A stretch of 64,000 bases of DNA, taken from contig NZ_CP069163.1 of assembly GCF_018802765.1 (NCBI RefSeq), positions 3,234,311 through 3,298,310 of the forward strand. The letters are read 5' to 3'. This DNA is from Paludibacterium sp. B53371 (GTDB lineage Bacteria > Pseudomonadota > Gammaproteobacteria > Burkholderiales > Chromobacteriaceae). Below are positions 53,365 to 61,599 of the stretch, piece by piece (within the stretch, counting starts at the first letter, position 1; the number at the start of each line of letters is the position of its first letter). The position numbers and the translations under genes are program-made. Under the pieces are notes generated by a model that ran no database searches, was not told the origin of the DNA, and worked only from the letters and a program-made list of their open reading frames with translations.

Positions 53365-54093
53365 ATGAATTTTTGGCTGCGGTGCGGGCTGATGTGCTGC
53401 CTGCTGTCGGGTCTGCCCGTGCTGGCCGCGGAGCGGCTGACGCTGGCGACAGAAACTTATCCGCCTTACAACATGCTGGATGACAAGGGTCAGGTCAGCG
53501 GGGTGTCGACCGAGATCGTGCGCCAGTTGCTGCAATCAGCCGGCATCGATTTCAGTGTGGGGCTGTATCCCTGGTCTCGCGCGATTCTGATGGCGCGGAT
53601 TCAGCCGAATACCTGTGTGTATTCGATGTCGCGCACGCCGGAGCGCGAGGCGCTGTACAAGTGGGTCGGTCCGCTGGTTTATAACGACTGGGTGTTGTTT
53701 GCCATCAAGCAGTCCAGCCACCCTACCCTGACGGATGCGCTGCGCAATTCGCGCATTGGCAGTTACAAGGGCGATGCGATTGTCGACTGGCTGACCGAAC
53801 GCGGTTTCAATGTGGATGTGGCCAATAGTGATGATCTGAACCCGCGCAAGCTGATGCTGGAGCGGATCGATTTCTGGGCTACCGGCAAGCTGATCGGCCA
53901 GTACTGGTTGCGCCGGCAGGGCTTGCAGGACCGGATTGAGCCGGTGCTGACCTTCAACCGGACCGAGATGTATCTGGCCTGCCAGAGGGACATGCCGGAT
54001 GCACTGATTGCCGATCTGAACCAGCGGCTGCAGGCGATGTACAAGCGCGGTGCGGTGCGGCGGATTTACGACGCCTACGGCTATAAACCTTGA
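53365..54093 (+). CDS. Periplasmic solute-binding protein, SBP_bac_3 type
   Basis: A 242-residue protein with signal peptide (WLRCGLMCCLLSGLPVLAA). The mature part begins LTLATETYPPYNMLDDKGQVSG, typical of amino-acid-binding SBP3 proteins, with later domain segments CVYSMSRTPEREALYKWVGPL and IGSYKGDAIVDWL. No transporter genes adjoin it, as often seen for stand-alone SBPs that feed chemoreceptors or sensors. Start chosen just before the signal peptide. Confidence 0.85.
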   Translation: MNFWLRCGLMCCLLSGLPVLAAERLTLATETYPPYNMLDDKGQVSGVSTEIVRQLLQSAGIDFSVGLYPWSRAILMARIQPNTCVYSMSRTPEREALYKWVGPLVYNDWVLFAIKQSSHPTLTDALRNSRIGSYKGDAIVDWLTERGFNVDVANSDDLNPRKLMLERIDFWATGKLIGQYWLRRQGLQDRIEPVLTFNRTEMYLACQRDMPDALIADLNQRLQAMYKRGAVRRIYDAYGYKP

Positions 54094-54104
54094 GTGATCC
54101 GATG

Positions 54105-54158
54105 CGGGGTCAGGTCTTTCATGTTGCGTCTTGATGCAAAATGAAAGACCTGACCCCG
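54105..54158. repeat. GGGGTCAGG palindrome, CTTTCATGTTGC subtype
   Basis: Arms CGGGGTCAGGTCTTTCAT and ATGAAAGACCTGACCCCG. It begins 12 bp after the solute-binding protein stop, between convergent genes. Confidence 0.88.
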
Positions 54159-54179
54159 GTGTTTTGTTCGGTGTTTGCT

Positions 54180-54704
54180 TTACAGGCGCTCTGCCGGTAC
54201 GACGTGCAGGGGCTTGGGGGTGGCGCTGGTGGCGCGCCAGGCGGCGTTGAAGTGGTCGATGACTTGTTCGCCTGTCAGGGCGAAGGCACTGAGTGTGGTG
54301 TGGGCATCGCTGATGACGTGGACTTCGTAGCCGCGTGATACGGCGTTGCGCAGGGTGCTGTCGATGCAGAAGTCGGTGGCGCAGCCGCCGATCCACAGTT
54401 GGCGGACGCCATGCTGTTCAAGCAATGCTGCCAGGCCGGTGTCGCAGAAGCTGTCGCCATAGGTCTTGCCGAGGTAATGGTCTCCCGCCTGCTGGACCAG
54501 ACCGGGGTGCAGTTGCCAGGCGTCGCTGCCGCGTTCCAGGCCGGGTTCTTCGTGCTGGATGAAGATGACCGGGTAGCCGCGCTGGCGGGCTTTGGCGCTG
54601 GCGAGGTTGAGTTTGTCGAGCACCTGGTCGAGGCGCGCGGCGCGCGGCTCGGCGTCGACCACGCCGTTCTGGACGTCAATGATGAGCAAGGCGGTATCGG
54701 GCAT
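54180..54704 (-). CDS. Isochorismatase-like cysteine hydrolase
   Basis: A 174-residue soluble enzyme with the family triad visible: Asp in LLIIDVQNGVVD (near residue 10), Lys in YLGKTYGDSF (near 80), and the nucleophile Cys in WIGGCATDFCIDST (near 108). Relatives hydrolyse amides such as nicotinamide or isochorismate-type vinyl ethers; the substrate is not deducible. Confidence 0.88.
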   Translation of the reverse strand: MPDTALLIIDVQNGVVDAEPRAARLDQVLDKLNLASAKARQRGYPVIFIQHEEPGLERGSDAWQLHPGLVQQAGDHYLGKTYGDSFCDTGLAALLEQHGVRQLWIGGCATDFCIDSTLRNAVSRGYEVHVISDAHTTLSAFALTGEQVIDHFNAAWRATSATPKPLHVVPAERL

Positions 54705-54775
54705 GGGGCTTGGCTTTCTTCATGGGCTGGGAGGTGGGACGGGCATCAGGCTGCCCGTCCCCGGGCTTCATGCTG

Positions 54776-55366
54776 TTACAGCGTGCCGTTGCTCACGTAC
54801 TCGACGTCGTTGACGATGTTGTTCTCGTCAAAGGTGACAATCAGCAGCTTTTGATACTGTTTGAGGCTGAAGACCGTGCCACTGACCTGGACGTAGTGGT
54901 AGATGGCCGCATTGCCGGTCTTGAGTTTGATCAGCGGGTACAGCGCCTGGCCACTCGGTTTGCCGAGCAGGGCGGTGACTTGATCTCGGGTGGTCTTGCC
55001 CTTCTGAATGGCGCTGACTTTGCTGTCGTCAAAGTCGGTGGCATCTTCGGCAAACGAGCCGATGAATTCTTCACCCACCAACACATCCTGGAAGGTCGAG
55101 AAGGTCATCGAGCGCGCCGGAATGACACCGGGCCGATGCCCGGTACCGCCGGAGACGGCATAGGCATACTGTGCCATCTGGACTTTCTGCTCATTCTTGA
55201 GGATTTCGCCGGTTTGGCGCGGGCTGCCCATGACACGGGTGACATCCGCCATGGTGGACTTGCCCAGGGCCAGGTCGGCCGTGCCGGGACGCTTGAAGTC
55301 GGTACCGGCACAGCCGGTCAGGAGTGCCAACAGGAAAGCACTTGCTACGAAGCCAGTCATCTTCAT
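54776..55366 (-). CDS. Lipoprotein with two BamE/SmpA-like repeats
   Basis: A 196-residue lipoprotein (ASAFLLALLTGCAG). Two segments follow the BamE/OmlA pattern of G-x-S/T-x2-D/Q-V-x2-x-x-G-x-P: LALGKSTMADVTRVMGSP and IQKGKTTRDQVTALLGKP, each followed by strands. It could support outer-membrane assembly or be a stand-alone envelope factor. Confidence 0.75.
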   Translation of the reverse strand: MKMTGFVASAFLLALLTGCAGTDFKRPGTADLALGKSTMADVTRVMGSPRQTGEILKNEQKVQMAQYAYAVSGGTGHRPGVIPARSMTFSTFQDVLVGEEFIGSFAEDATDFDDSKVSAIQKGKTTRDQVTALLGKPSGQALYPLIKLKTGNAAIYHYVQVSGTVFSLKQYQKLLIVTFDENNIVNDVEYVSNGTL

Positions 55367-55495
55367 TTTTTAGTCACTTTATCTCTATCTAGGATCAATC
55401 CCGGCGCTGACACCACTCGGGTATCGACGCGGCATGACATTATAATTTACAAATACATGCATTGTGACGGATTGTGTCTGATTGATTGCGATAGG

Positions 55496-55966
55496 TTAAG
55501 TGCGTTGGGTGCTGAGCCGTTCCAGCATGTCGGCCTGAAGAGGAATCAGCCGCGGCTGGCGCTCGTGGATGGCAGCCACTCCGCCCAGGGCAGGCTCGGT
55601 GACGACGTAGACGATGGCGCGCTGATCTCCGTTACTACGGGTCTGGATGGGGTTGTCGAGCAGGATCAGGGCGCCCTGGATGGCCAGCTGGCCGTCGATG
55701 GCAAACCAGTGTTCGGCGCGCTTGTTGTCGCGCTCCATGAAGGCACTGCAGGGGATTTTGACCGGGCGCGGTTTGAGGCGGGTCCATTTGCCGGCCAGCA
55801 GACTTTCGCGCCGGGCGCAGGCGCCGGCCGGCACGCCCCTGATGTCGGCGCCGTGCGGCAGGCCCCACTGGACCCAGAGGAGGCTGCCGTCGCGGCGCAG
55901 TACCGGCAGACGCGGGCTGTCTTTGTAGTAGTAACGTTGCTGGTCGTATTCGATGGCGGCACACAT
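55496..55966 (-). CDS. Divergent SRAP (YedK/HMCES-like) protein
   Basis: A 156-residue protein beginning Met-Cys, as in SRAP proteins, where Cys2 crosslinks to abasic sites in single-stranded DNA. Other landmarks fit: QWGLPHG (for W-G-L-x-P), ACARRES (for N-A-R-x-E, with Cys replacing Asn), CSAFMER (Glu of G-F-Y-E-W), and IHERQPRLI (His of H-D-R-M-P). The replaced Asn and the short length mark it as a diverged member. A DNA-repair role is plausible but unproven. Confidence 0.72.
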   Translation of the reverse strand: MCAAIEYDQQRYYYKDSPRLPVLRRDGSLLWVQWGLPHGADIRGVPAGACARRESLLAGKWTRLKPRPVKIPCSAFMERDNKRAEHWFAIDGQLAIQGALILLDNPIQTRSNGDQRAIVYVVTEPALGGVAAIHERQPRLIPLQADMLERLSTQRT

Positions 55967-56003
55967 GGCTGGATTATGGCATGTGTGCCGTTTTTTTGAC
56001 GGG

Positions 56004-57443
56004 TCAGGCGCGTTCGGGAGCGGGGTTGTAGCGCATGGCGGTCTTGGGTTGCAGCGTGGGCAGCAGCAGGCCGAGCAGCGGGCAGGTCATGAAGGTGGTG
56101 ACCAGGGCCATGACCACCATCATGGCGAAGATGGTGGGGGTCAGGATGCCGATGTCGTAGCCGATGTTGAGCACCACCAGTTCCATCAGGCCACGGGTGT
56201 TCATCAGTACGCCCAGTGCCCAGGACTGGCGCCACCGGACACCGGTCCAGTGGGCGGCGAGTGCGGCACCGAGGACTTTGCCGACGGTGGCGACCAGGAT
56301 GATGCCGCCGCAGACCAGCCAGGCATGCCAGCTGTCGAGCAGGCCGATTTCGGCGCGGATGCCGGTGTAGGCGAAGAAGATCGGCAGCAGCACCACGGCG
56401 GTGAGGTCTTCGATTTTCGCGCTCAGGCTGGTCTGGAAGGTGAGTTCGTGCGGCATGATGACGCCGGCGAGGAAGGCGCCGAACAGGGCGTGGATGCCGA
56501 TGACTTCGGCCAGCAGGGCCGAGCCGAGGCCGACGCAGAAGACGAAGGCGAGCTGGGCGCTGGTGAAGGTGCCGCTCTGGGTGGCGGGCCACAGCAGGCG
56601 GTGGGCCAGGGGCCGGATCAGTTTGATCATCAGCACGACGTACAGGGTCGAGGCCAGCAGGACGATGACGGCGTGGTGCAGGCTGCCGGCCTTGACGATG
56701 CCCAGCACGCCGGCGAGCAGGCACCAGGCGGTCACGTCATCGACGGCGGCGCAGGCAACGGACAGGGTGCCGACCGGCGTGCCGCTCAGTCCCTTGTCGT
56801 GGATGATGCGCGCCAGTACCGGGAAGGCGGTGATGCTCATGGCGATGCCGATGAACAGGGCAAAGGACGAGAAGGCCACGTGGCGCGGACCATAGTCGCG
56901 ATAGAGCCAGAACGACAGCAGGGTGCCGAGCAGGAAGGGCAGCAGGATGCTGGCGTGGGAGACGACGATGGCGGTGCCGGCGCGCTGGCGCAGGCTGGAC
57001 AGGCGCAGGTCGAGGCCGACCACGAACATGAAGAAGATCAGGCCGATCTGACTGAAGAAGTACAGCTGCGGCATGGCGCTTTCGGGAAACACGAAGTGAA
57101 AGCCCTGCGGCCAGAGTTGGGCAAAAACCGATTTGCCGAGCAGGATGCCGGCGAGCATTTCGCCGATGACCGGCGGCTGGCCGATGGCTCGCAGGCCAAA
57201 GGCGCACAGACGGGAGAAGGTCAGGATGATCAGGATCTGCATCAGCAGGCCGACCAGTGGCAGGGTGGCGTTGTGGCCGAGTGTGCCTTGCAGGGAGGCC
57301 AGCCAGTCGTCGGACTCGTTGGCGGCCTGGCTGAGCCAGACGGGGGTGCCTTGCGGGCCCTGACTGAGGATCCACAACAGCAGGCTGACAGACAGCACCA
57401 GCACGGTGCCATAACCCAGTACATGCCAAAAAACTCTTTTCAT
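56004..57443 (-). CDS. Cation/proton antiporter (CPA2, Kef/NapA-like)
   Basis: A 479-residue integral membrane protein with about 13 helices. The family features are IGEMLAGILLGKS near residue 100, the helix with paired aspartates AAVDDVTAWCLLAG near 245, and the later GVLMNTRGLMELVVLNIGYDIG. No TrkA-N or RCK regulatory domain follows. Exchanges Na+ or K+ for protons at the inner membrane. Start at 57443 is supported by GGAGGG six bases upstream. Confidence 0.88.
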   Translation of the reverse strand: MKRVFWHVLGYGTVLVLSVSLLLWILSQGPQGTPVWLSQAANESDDWLASLQGTLGHNATLPLVGLLMQILIILTFSRLCAFGLRAIGQPPVIGEMLAGILLGKSVFAQLWPQGFHFVFPESAMPQLYFFSQIGLIFFMFVVGLDLRLSSLRQRAGTAIVVSHASILLPFLLGTLLSFWLYRDYGPRHVAFSSFALFIGIAMSITAFPVLARIIHDKGLSGTPVGTLSVACAAVDDVTAWCLLAGVLGIVKAGSLHHAVIVLLASTLYVVLMIKLIRPLAHRLLWPATQSGTFTSAQLAFVFCVGLGSALLAEVIGIHALFGAFLAGVIMPHELTFQTSLSAKIEDLTAVVLLPIFFAYTGIRAEIGLLDSWHAWLVCGGIILVATVGKVLGAALAAHWTGVRWRQSWALGVLMNTRGLMELVVLNIGYDIGILTPTIFAMMVVMALVTTFMTCPLLGLLLPTLQPKTAMRYNPAPERA

Positions 57444-57589
57444 ACAGCGCCCTCCGACGTTCAATGCGGGCTTCTCCCTGCGCTCGTCGCGGATGGTAGC
57501 ACCGCCCTACCCTGCTGGCATGAGGGTTAAAGCAATCTGACCCCCTTTCGATCAATTGAGTCGCGATTCTGAATGCCCCGGCGCACAGA

Positions 57590-57645
57590 ACGGGGTCAGG
57601 TCTTGTATTTTGCGTTTCGATGCAAAATACAAGACCTGACCCCGT
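57590..57645. repeat. GGGGTCAGG palindrome, CTTGTATTTTGC subtype
   Basis: Arms ACGGGGTCAGGTCTTGTA and complement around TTTTGCGTTTCGATGCAAAA. Unlike the others, it lies upstream of genes on both sides, between the antiporter and the riboswitch. Confidence 0.88.
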
Positions 57646-57732
57646 GCGGGGGGTGTTGCGAAGCGCGCACAACATGCTGATTTTTTATCGTTTGACGTGT
57701 TTTCCGCCCGGCGGGATCATGGCGCCCTGGAT

Positions 57733-57915
57733 TCAGGTGCCCTGTGTTCCTTTCGGAACGGGGTGAAACGGGAAGCCGGTGCCGCTGCTGTTGCAGCCAT
57801 GCCGGCGCAGCCCCCGCTGCTGTAGGCCTGACGACGCGATCACCATGCCACTGGATGTTGTCTGTCCGGGAAGGCCGGTCGCCGAGGTGGAAGGCAAGCC
57901 AGAAGACCGGCCTGA
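57733..57915 (+). promoter_or_regulatory. Cobalamin (B12) riboswitch
   Basis: The conserved blocks occur in order: CAGGTGCCC, GGGGTGAAACGGGAAGCCGGTG, GCAGCCCCCGCTGCTGTA, the B12-box GCCACTGG, CCGGGAAGGCCG, and AAGCCAGAAGACCGGCC. It reads on the plus strand. The next gene in that direction is the PAAR protein, 218 bp on. No cobalamin synthesis or transport gene is adjacent. Confidence 0.9.
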
Positions 57916-58133
57916 TTCCTGGGTGCTCTGCCCCCTGTCTGGGAGTGCGGAGGTCCCGCGAGATCCGTCCCCGGGGTGGGGAGTGGTGCTCTGCCTGCAG
58001 CCGTGTGTCGGCCTGCCTGTCTGCGCCTTGTCTGCTCTGTCCCCGTGGTGGTGTTCTCGCCTGGTTCGGCGCGGTGTGTCCGTGGCCGCTTGTCTCCCCG
58101 GTGGGGGGAAACACCCTTGTGAGCATAGCTATC

Positions 58134-58460
58134 ATGAAGCAACAGCAATCTTATCTGGTCGCGACGATCGGTTCGAAAACCCGTTATGGGGGCGAGGTGG
58201 TGACGGCCACTTCGGAGATGGAGTTGATTGCCCGGGTGGGCGATACGGTGCGTTATCCGGATGGTTCGGAGACGGTGATCATTTCGGGTGCCGGCAGTCT
58301 GTTGCTGCTGGCCGGTCGGCCGGCGGCGATTGTCGGCAGTGCGCTGGCCAATGGCGATTACATTATTTCCAGTCCGCAGTCTTGTTGTGCAGTGATGCCG
58401 TCGGACAAGTCGGTAGCGGGGTTCCTGGATCCGGATTATCTGCCGGGCAAGGTGGCCTGA
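58134..58460 (+). CDS. PAAR-domain protein
   Basis: A 108-residue protein with PAAR-type features: YLVATIGSKTRYGGEVVTA, ARVGDTVRYPDGSETVI and RPAAIVGSALANGDYI. PAAR proteins sharpen the VgrG spike of type VI secretion systems and can carry effectors; this one has a short C-terminal tail without a toxin domain. No other T6SS gene is in the window. The frame is open upstream through the riboswitch, but the ATG at 58134 starts right at the domain. Confidence 0.8.
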   Translation: MKQQQSYLVATIGSKTRYGGEVVTATSEMELIARVGDTVRYPDGSETVIISGAGSLLLLAGRPAAIVGSALANGDYIISSPQSCCAVMPSDKSVAGFLDPDYLPGKVA

Positions 58461-58476
58461 GTCGCAGCAGCGAGAG

Positions 58477-58534
58477 AACGGGGTCAGGTCTTGTATTTTG
58501 CATCGGGATGCAAAATACAAGACCTGACCCCGTT
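58477..58534. repeat. GGGGTCAGG palindrome, CTTGTATTTTGC subtype
   Basis: Arms AACGGGGTCAGGTCTTGTA and complement around TTTTGCATCGGGATGCAAAA. It begins 17 bp after the PAAR stop. Confidence 0.9.
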
Positions 58535-58545
58535 CTGTTCGATGT

Positions 58546-58587
58546 GCATTTTGCGCCGGGATGCAAAATACAAGACCTGACCCCGTT
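58546..58587. repeat. Half copy of the GGGGTCAGG palindrome
   Basis: Only the centre and right arm remain (CATTTTGCGCCGGGATGCAAAATACAAGACCTGACCCCGTT without the left arm). It follows the complete copy by 11 bp, probably a partial tandem duplication. Confidence 0.8.
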
Positions 58588-58592
58588 CGATG

Positions 58593-58627
58593 AAAAAGCC
58601 GTTCATCGTCAGATGAACGGCTTTTTT
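58593..58627. terminator. Bidirectional Rho-independent terminator
   Basis: AAAAAGCCGTTCATC / GATGAACGGCTTTTTT is a strong stem with A and T tracts on both sides, serving the PAAR gene on the plus strand and the permease on the minus strand. Confidence 0.9.
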
Positions 58628-58672
58628 CGGGATGGCAGGCGACGCAGGGCGTCGCCTGTTCTGCTTGTGGGC

Positions 58673-60310
58673 TTACTTGCCGCCCAGTTCTGCCTTGGCT
58701 TCCGGCATCGGCAGCTTGCCTTGGGCAACATGGCGTTCGTAGCGAGCAACCATGAACCAGCCGATCAGTGCGAAGACCACCACACCGATGATGGACATCA
58801 TGCCTTCTTTCATGTTGGCACCGACGTCTTCACCCAGGTAGGCGTGATACAGCGGGGAGGCCACGGTGAACAGGTTGGCGAAGCCGATGGTCAGCATGGC
58901 GCACCAGGCCATGAAGATGCCCGAACCGTTGGAACGGAAGATGCGGATCGGCTTTTCTACAGCATCGTTACGCAGGTAGTGAATGTAAGCGTAGATGATG
59001 AAGATCACCGGTACGGTCATGGTCACGTTGGTCAGGGTCACCAGGTTCTGGATCAGGTCGGCCACGGCGTCACCACCGAAGGTACCCAGGGCGATCAGCA
59101 CGATCACCAGACCCAGTTGCCAGCGCAGTGCCACGGTCGGCATGCCGTTCTGGTTTTCCTTGCTCCAGCTGGCCGGGAAGATGCCTTGCGGCACGCCTTC
59201 GATCATTTGCTTCAGCGGGGCGTAGATCAGCACGAAGAAGGCACCGGTCAGGGCGCAGAACATCGACACGCCGGTGTAGGCGGCGAAGACGTTACCCATG
59301 GTGTTGCAGGTGCTGGCGGCAGCGCCCAGGCTGCTGGCCAGGGTCGCGCCCAGGGTGTACATGAAGTAGTACACGGCGTTACCGGCGTAGAACAGGCCGG
59401 TACCACCCTGGCTGGTCTTCATGACGTCATGCAGGACTTGCGGCGAGTTGCGGTCGATGAACCAGGTCGCAGCGAAGATACCGAAGCAGTAGACGAAGAT
59501 GCCGACGCCGGCGCCGATCAGCAGACCGCGCTTGACGTTGCGTTCCGGGTTTTCCAGTTTGTCGACCAGACCACCGACGGCTTCCACGCCACCGTAGGCG
59601 AAGATGGCGTACACGGCGAAGCCGAACAGGCCAACCAGACCGGTGATGCCATCACCAGCGTACTTGGAGAATTTCGGTACGGTGGTCATGTCAGCCCAGC
59701 TGTAGGAGCTGGCCGGATGGAAGCCGTGGGCTGCCAGGATGATGAAGGCACAAACCAGCAGGATCACGTTCAGCGACATCACGGCGATACCACCGATGGA
59801 GGCCAGTTTGGCCAGCTTGGTGACGCCGAGGGTGATCAGGTAGGTGACGAACGAGATCACGATCATACCGATCACGCCCATGCCGATCGGGCCAAGGGCT
59901 TCCTTGACCAGGCTGGTGGCGTGGCTGAAGCCGCCATCAATGAACGGCGACATGGCATAGGACAACGGAATCGTGATCATCGAGGCCACGTTCATCATCC
60001 ATACCACGTAGGAGAACCACCACATGAAGATGGTGATGAAGCCGAGTTTGCGGCCGAAGCTGCCGCCAACGCTCTTCTCGATCCACGAGAAGATACCGCC
60101 CTTTTCGCTCTTGAAGCTGGCACCCATCTCGGCACAGATGATGGAGTACGGCAGGAAGAACGAGAAGCCGGTGAATACATAGAACAGAATCGAGGATTGA
60201 CCCATGTAGAAAATACCGCGCGATACGTTGGAGAAACCAAGTACCGAGGTAAAGAACATGAGGACGAATCCAACCAATGTAATTTTATGAGCTGGAGTCT
60301 TTGCTGACAC
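58673..60310 (-). CDS. APC-superfamily amino-acid permease, YjeM-like
   Basis: A 545-residue inner-membrane transporter with about 12-14 helices. It closely follows YjeM: VLMFFTSVLGFSNVSRGIFYMG, ICAEMGASFKSEKGGIFSWIEKS, IFAYGGVEAVGGLVDKLENPE and the conserved YAPLKQMIEGVPQGIFP. Substrate unknown, probably an amino acid or antiporter pair. Codon use is strongly biased with few rare codons, suggesting high expression. A leader of several hundred bases lies upstream. Confidence 0.88.
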   Translation of the reverse strand: MSAKTPAHKITLVGFVLMFFTSVLGFSNVSRGIFYMGQSSILFYVFTGFSFFLPYSIICAEMGASFKSEKGGIFSWIEKSVGGSFGRKLGFITIFMWWFSYVVWMMNVASMITIPLSYAMSPFIDGGFSHATSLVKEALGPIGMGVIGMIVISFVTYLITLGVTKLAKLASIGGIAVMSLNVILLVCAFIILAAHGFHPASSYSWADMTTVPKFSKYAGDGITGLVGLFGFAVYAIFAYGGVEAVGGLVDKLENPERNVKRGLLIGAGVGIFVYCFGIFAATWFIDRNSPQVLHDVMKTSQGGTGLFYAGNAVYYFMYTLGATLASSLGAAASTCNTMGNVFAAYTGVSMFCALTGAFFVLIYAPLKQMIEGVPQGIFPASWSKENQNGMPTVALRWQLGLVIVLIALGTFGGDAVADLIQNLVTLTNVTMTVPVIFIIYAYIHYLRNDAVEKPIRIFRSNGSGIFMAWCAMLTIGFANLFTVASPLYHAYLGEDVGANMKEGMMSIIGVVVFALIGWFMVARYERHVAQGKLPMPEAKAELGGK

Positions 60311-61339
60311 GATACATCTCCCTGAGTGGATTTCGAGCGCGTTCCGTTTGCTGCTTATCCGGCGGAACAGTTCGAAACCGGTTCTAACTACGAGCTATTG
60401 CCTTGTGGGCAATGACGCCTGATCTGCCTTGGCATCGCCTGCCGGACCGCAGGCCGGCGCCCCTTTCGGGTCCAGAGACTGTGACATCTCTGGCAGGTCA
60501 ATCAGGCGTTTCAGGTGTAGTACACGGCCATCCAGGTCTGGCAAAGATCAGCGATATGACAGACAACCATCCACGAACTGCCTGTCAGACCCGCCAACCC
60601 CTGTTTTTATTGTTCGTCCTGGAGGCTCGCGCACATTATGCTCATGCACAAAATGACAAGACGTTGTCGTTTATCAAAAAAACCACTATTTGACATGTCA
60701 TCTCATACATATGCTGCGTTAATGCACCAGGAGGGCATGATTTCTGTTTATCGGGTATAAGCTGGCAATCTATCCGCAATCTTTTCAGAGTGCGCTAGTT
60801 CGCTGAATTCGCGATAAATATCATCTTGTCCTGTCTGGCTGAGCACTGATTTCCCGCCTGAATGACGGGCAGGCACGCGCCGCACCCGGCGTGGGGTGCA
60901 AAGCCTGTGTTACGGAACATTACCTCTTGCTGATATGACAGACAGCTGGCATGGCCGGCTGCAATGTGACGGCGGATCGGACAGTCCCGGACAGCCGGTT
61001 TCTGTGTCGATCCTGCCGACGTCAGAGGATGGCACTGCAGAATGCACATCGCCCGATGCGGGGCGACAACACTGCTGGCAAACAACCGCAAAAACAACGC
61101 CTTGCACAAATCAGTCTGATAAAGCCCCTGACGGCGCTTCACCAGGGCGGCAATTCTAGCACTACGCGTCTGATTTCTAAAGACAAATTAACAATTTAAC
61201 CCGATCGGGCGCCGACCCGCGTGGCATGGGCGCCGGCAAAGCCGCTGGCGACGGCACGTCATGCCTATGGCATTGATTACTTGGACGACATGGCAACAAG
61301 GGGCTATGATCTTTGTCTTGTTCAATCAGGGTGACGGCA
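60311..61339. other. Long region without a supported gene; probable permease leader
   Basis: About 1 kb. The part next to the permease contains a GC hairpin on the minus-strand transcript (GCCTGC / GCAGGC around 60437-60454) and could be a regulatory leader, but I match no known riboswitch. The A/T-rich stretch 60640-60830 would suit promoters. Open frames at 60403-60693 and 60795-61142 lack ribosome sites and protein-like composition. Confidence 0.5.
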
Positions 61340-61591
61340 ATGGAGCGGTGGTGGCTATGGCAAGCGGGGCTATGGGGACTGGTGTTGGCACTGGCCTGGC
61401 TGAGCATGCTGGCCATGCGTCGGGCGATACGTCCGACGCAGGAGCAGTCGCAACGCTGGCTGAAGCTGTCGAGCCTGCACACCAGCCACGGCCGGCATGA
61501 GCGCACCTTGCAGCGCTGGTCGCGCATCGTCAAACATTCGCACTCCGCGTTCTGGACGCATGTCAGTCAGCGGCATGAGCCACGGCAGTAG
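61340..61591 (+). CDS. Small single-span membrane protein, 83 residues
   Basis: Begins MERWWLWQAGLWGLVLALAWLSM, one N-terminal membrane helix, then a basic Arg/His-rich cytoplasmic part (RRAIRPTQEQSQRWLKLSS). A weak AGGGTG precedes the ATG. No family recognised. Convergent with the Slam-like gene, whose stop lies 9 bp away. Confidence 0.5.
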   Translation: MERWWLWQAGLWGLVLALAWLSMLAMRRAIRPTQEQSQRWLKLSSLHTSHGRHERTLQRWSRIVKHSHSAFWTHVSQRHEPRQ

Positions 61592-61599
61592 CGCCGGGT

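Noticed and set aside
57779-60307. A very long plus-strand open frame of about 840 codons
   Set aside because: It runs through the riboswitch, two palindromes and the antisense of the permease gene; its composition (Asp/His/Gln-rich) is that of a shadow frame opposite a GC-rich gene.
60311-60540. Possible glycine or other known riboswitch ahead of the permease
   Set aside because: Individual words resemble conserved blocks, but the order and pairing of known classes are not met.
60795-61142. Minus-strand frame of 115 codons
   Set aside because: No ribosome site, odd composition with many Cys and His, and no family resemblance.
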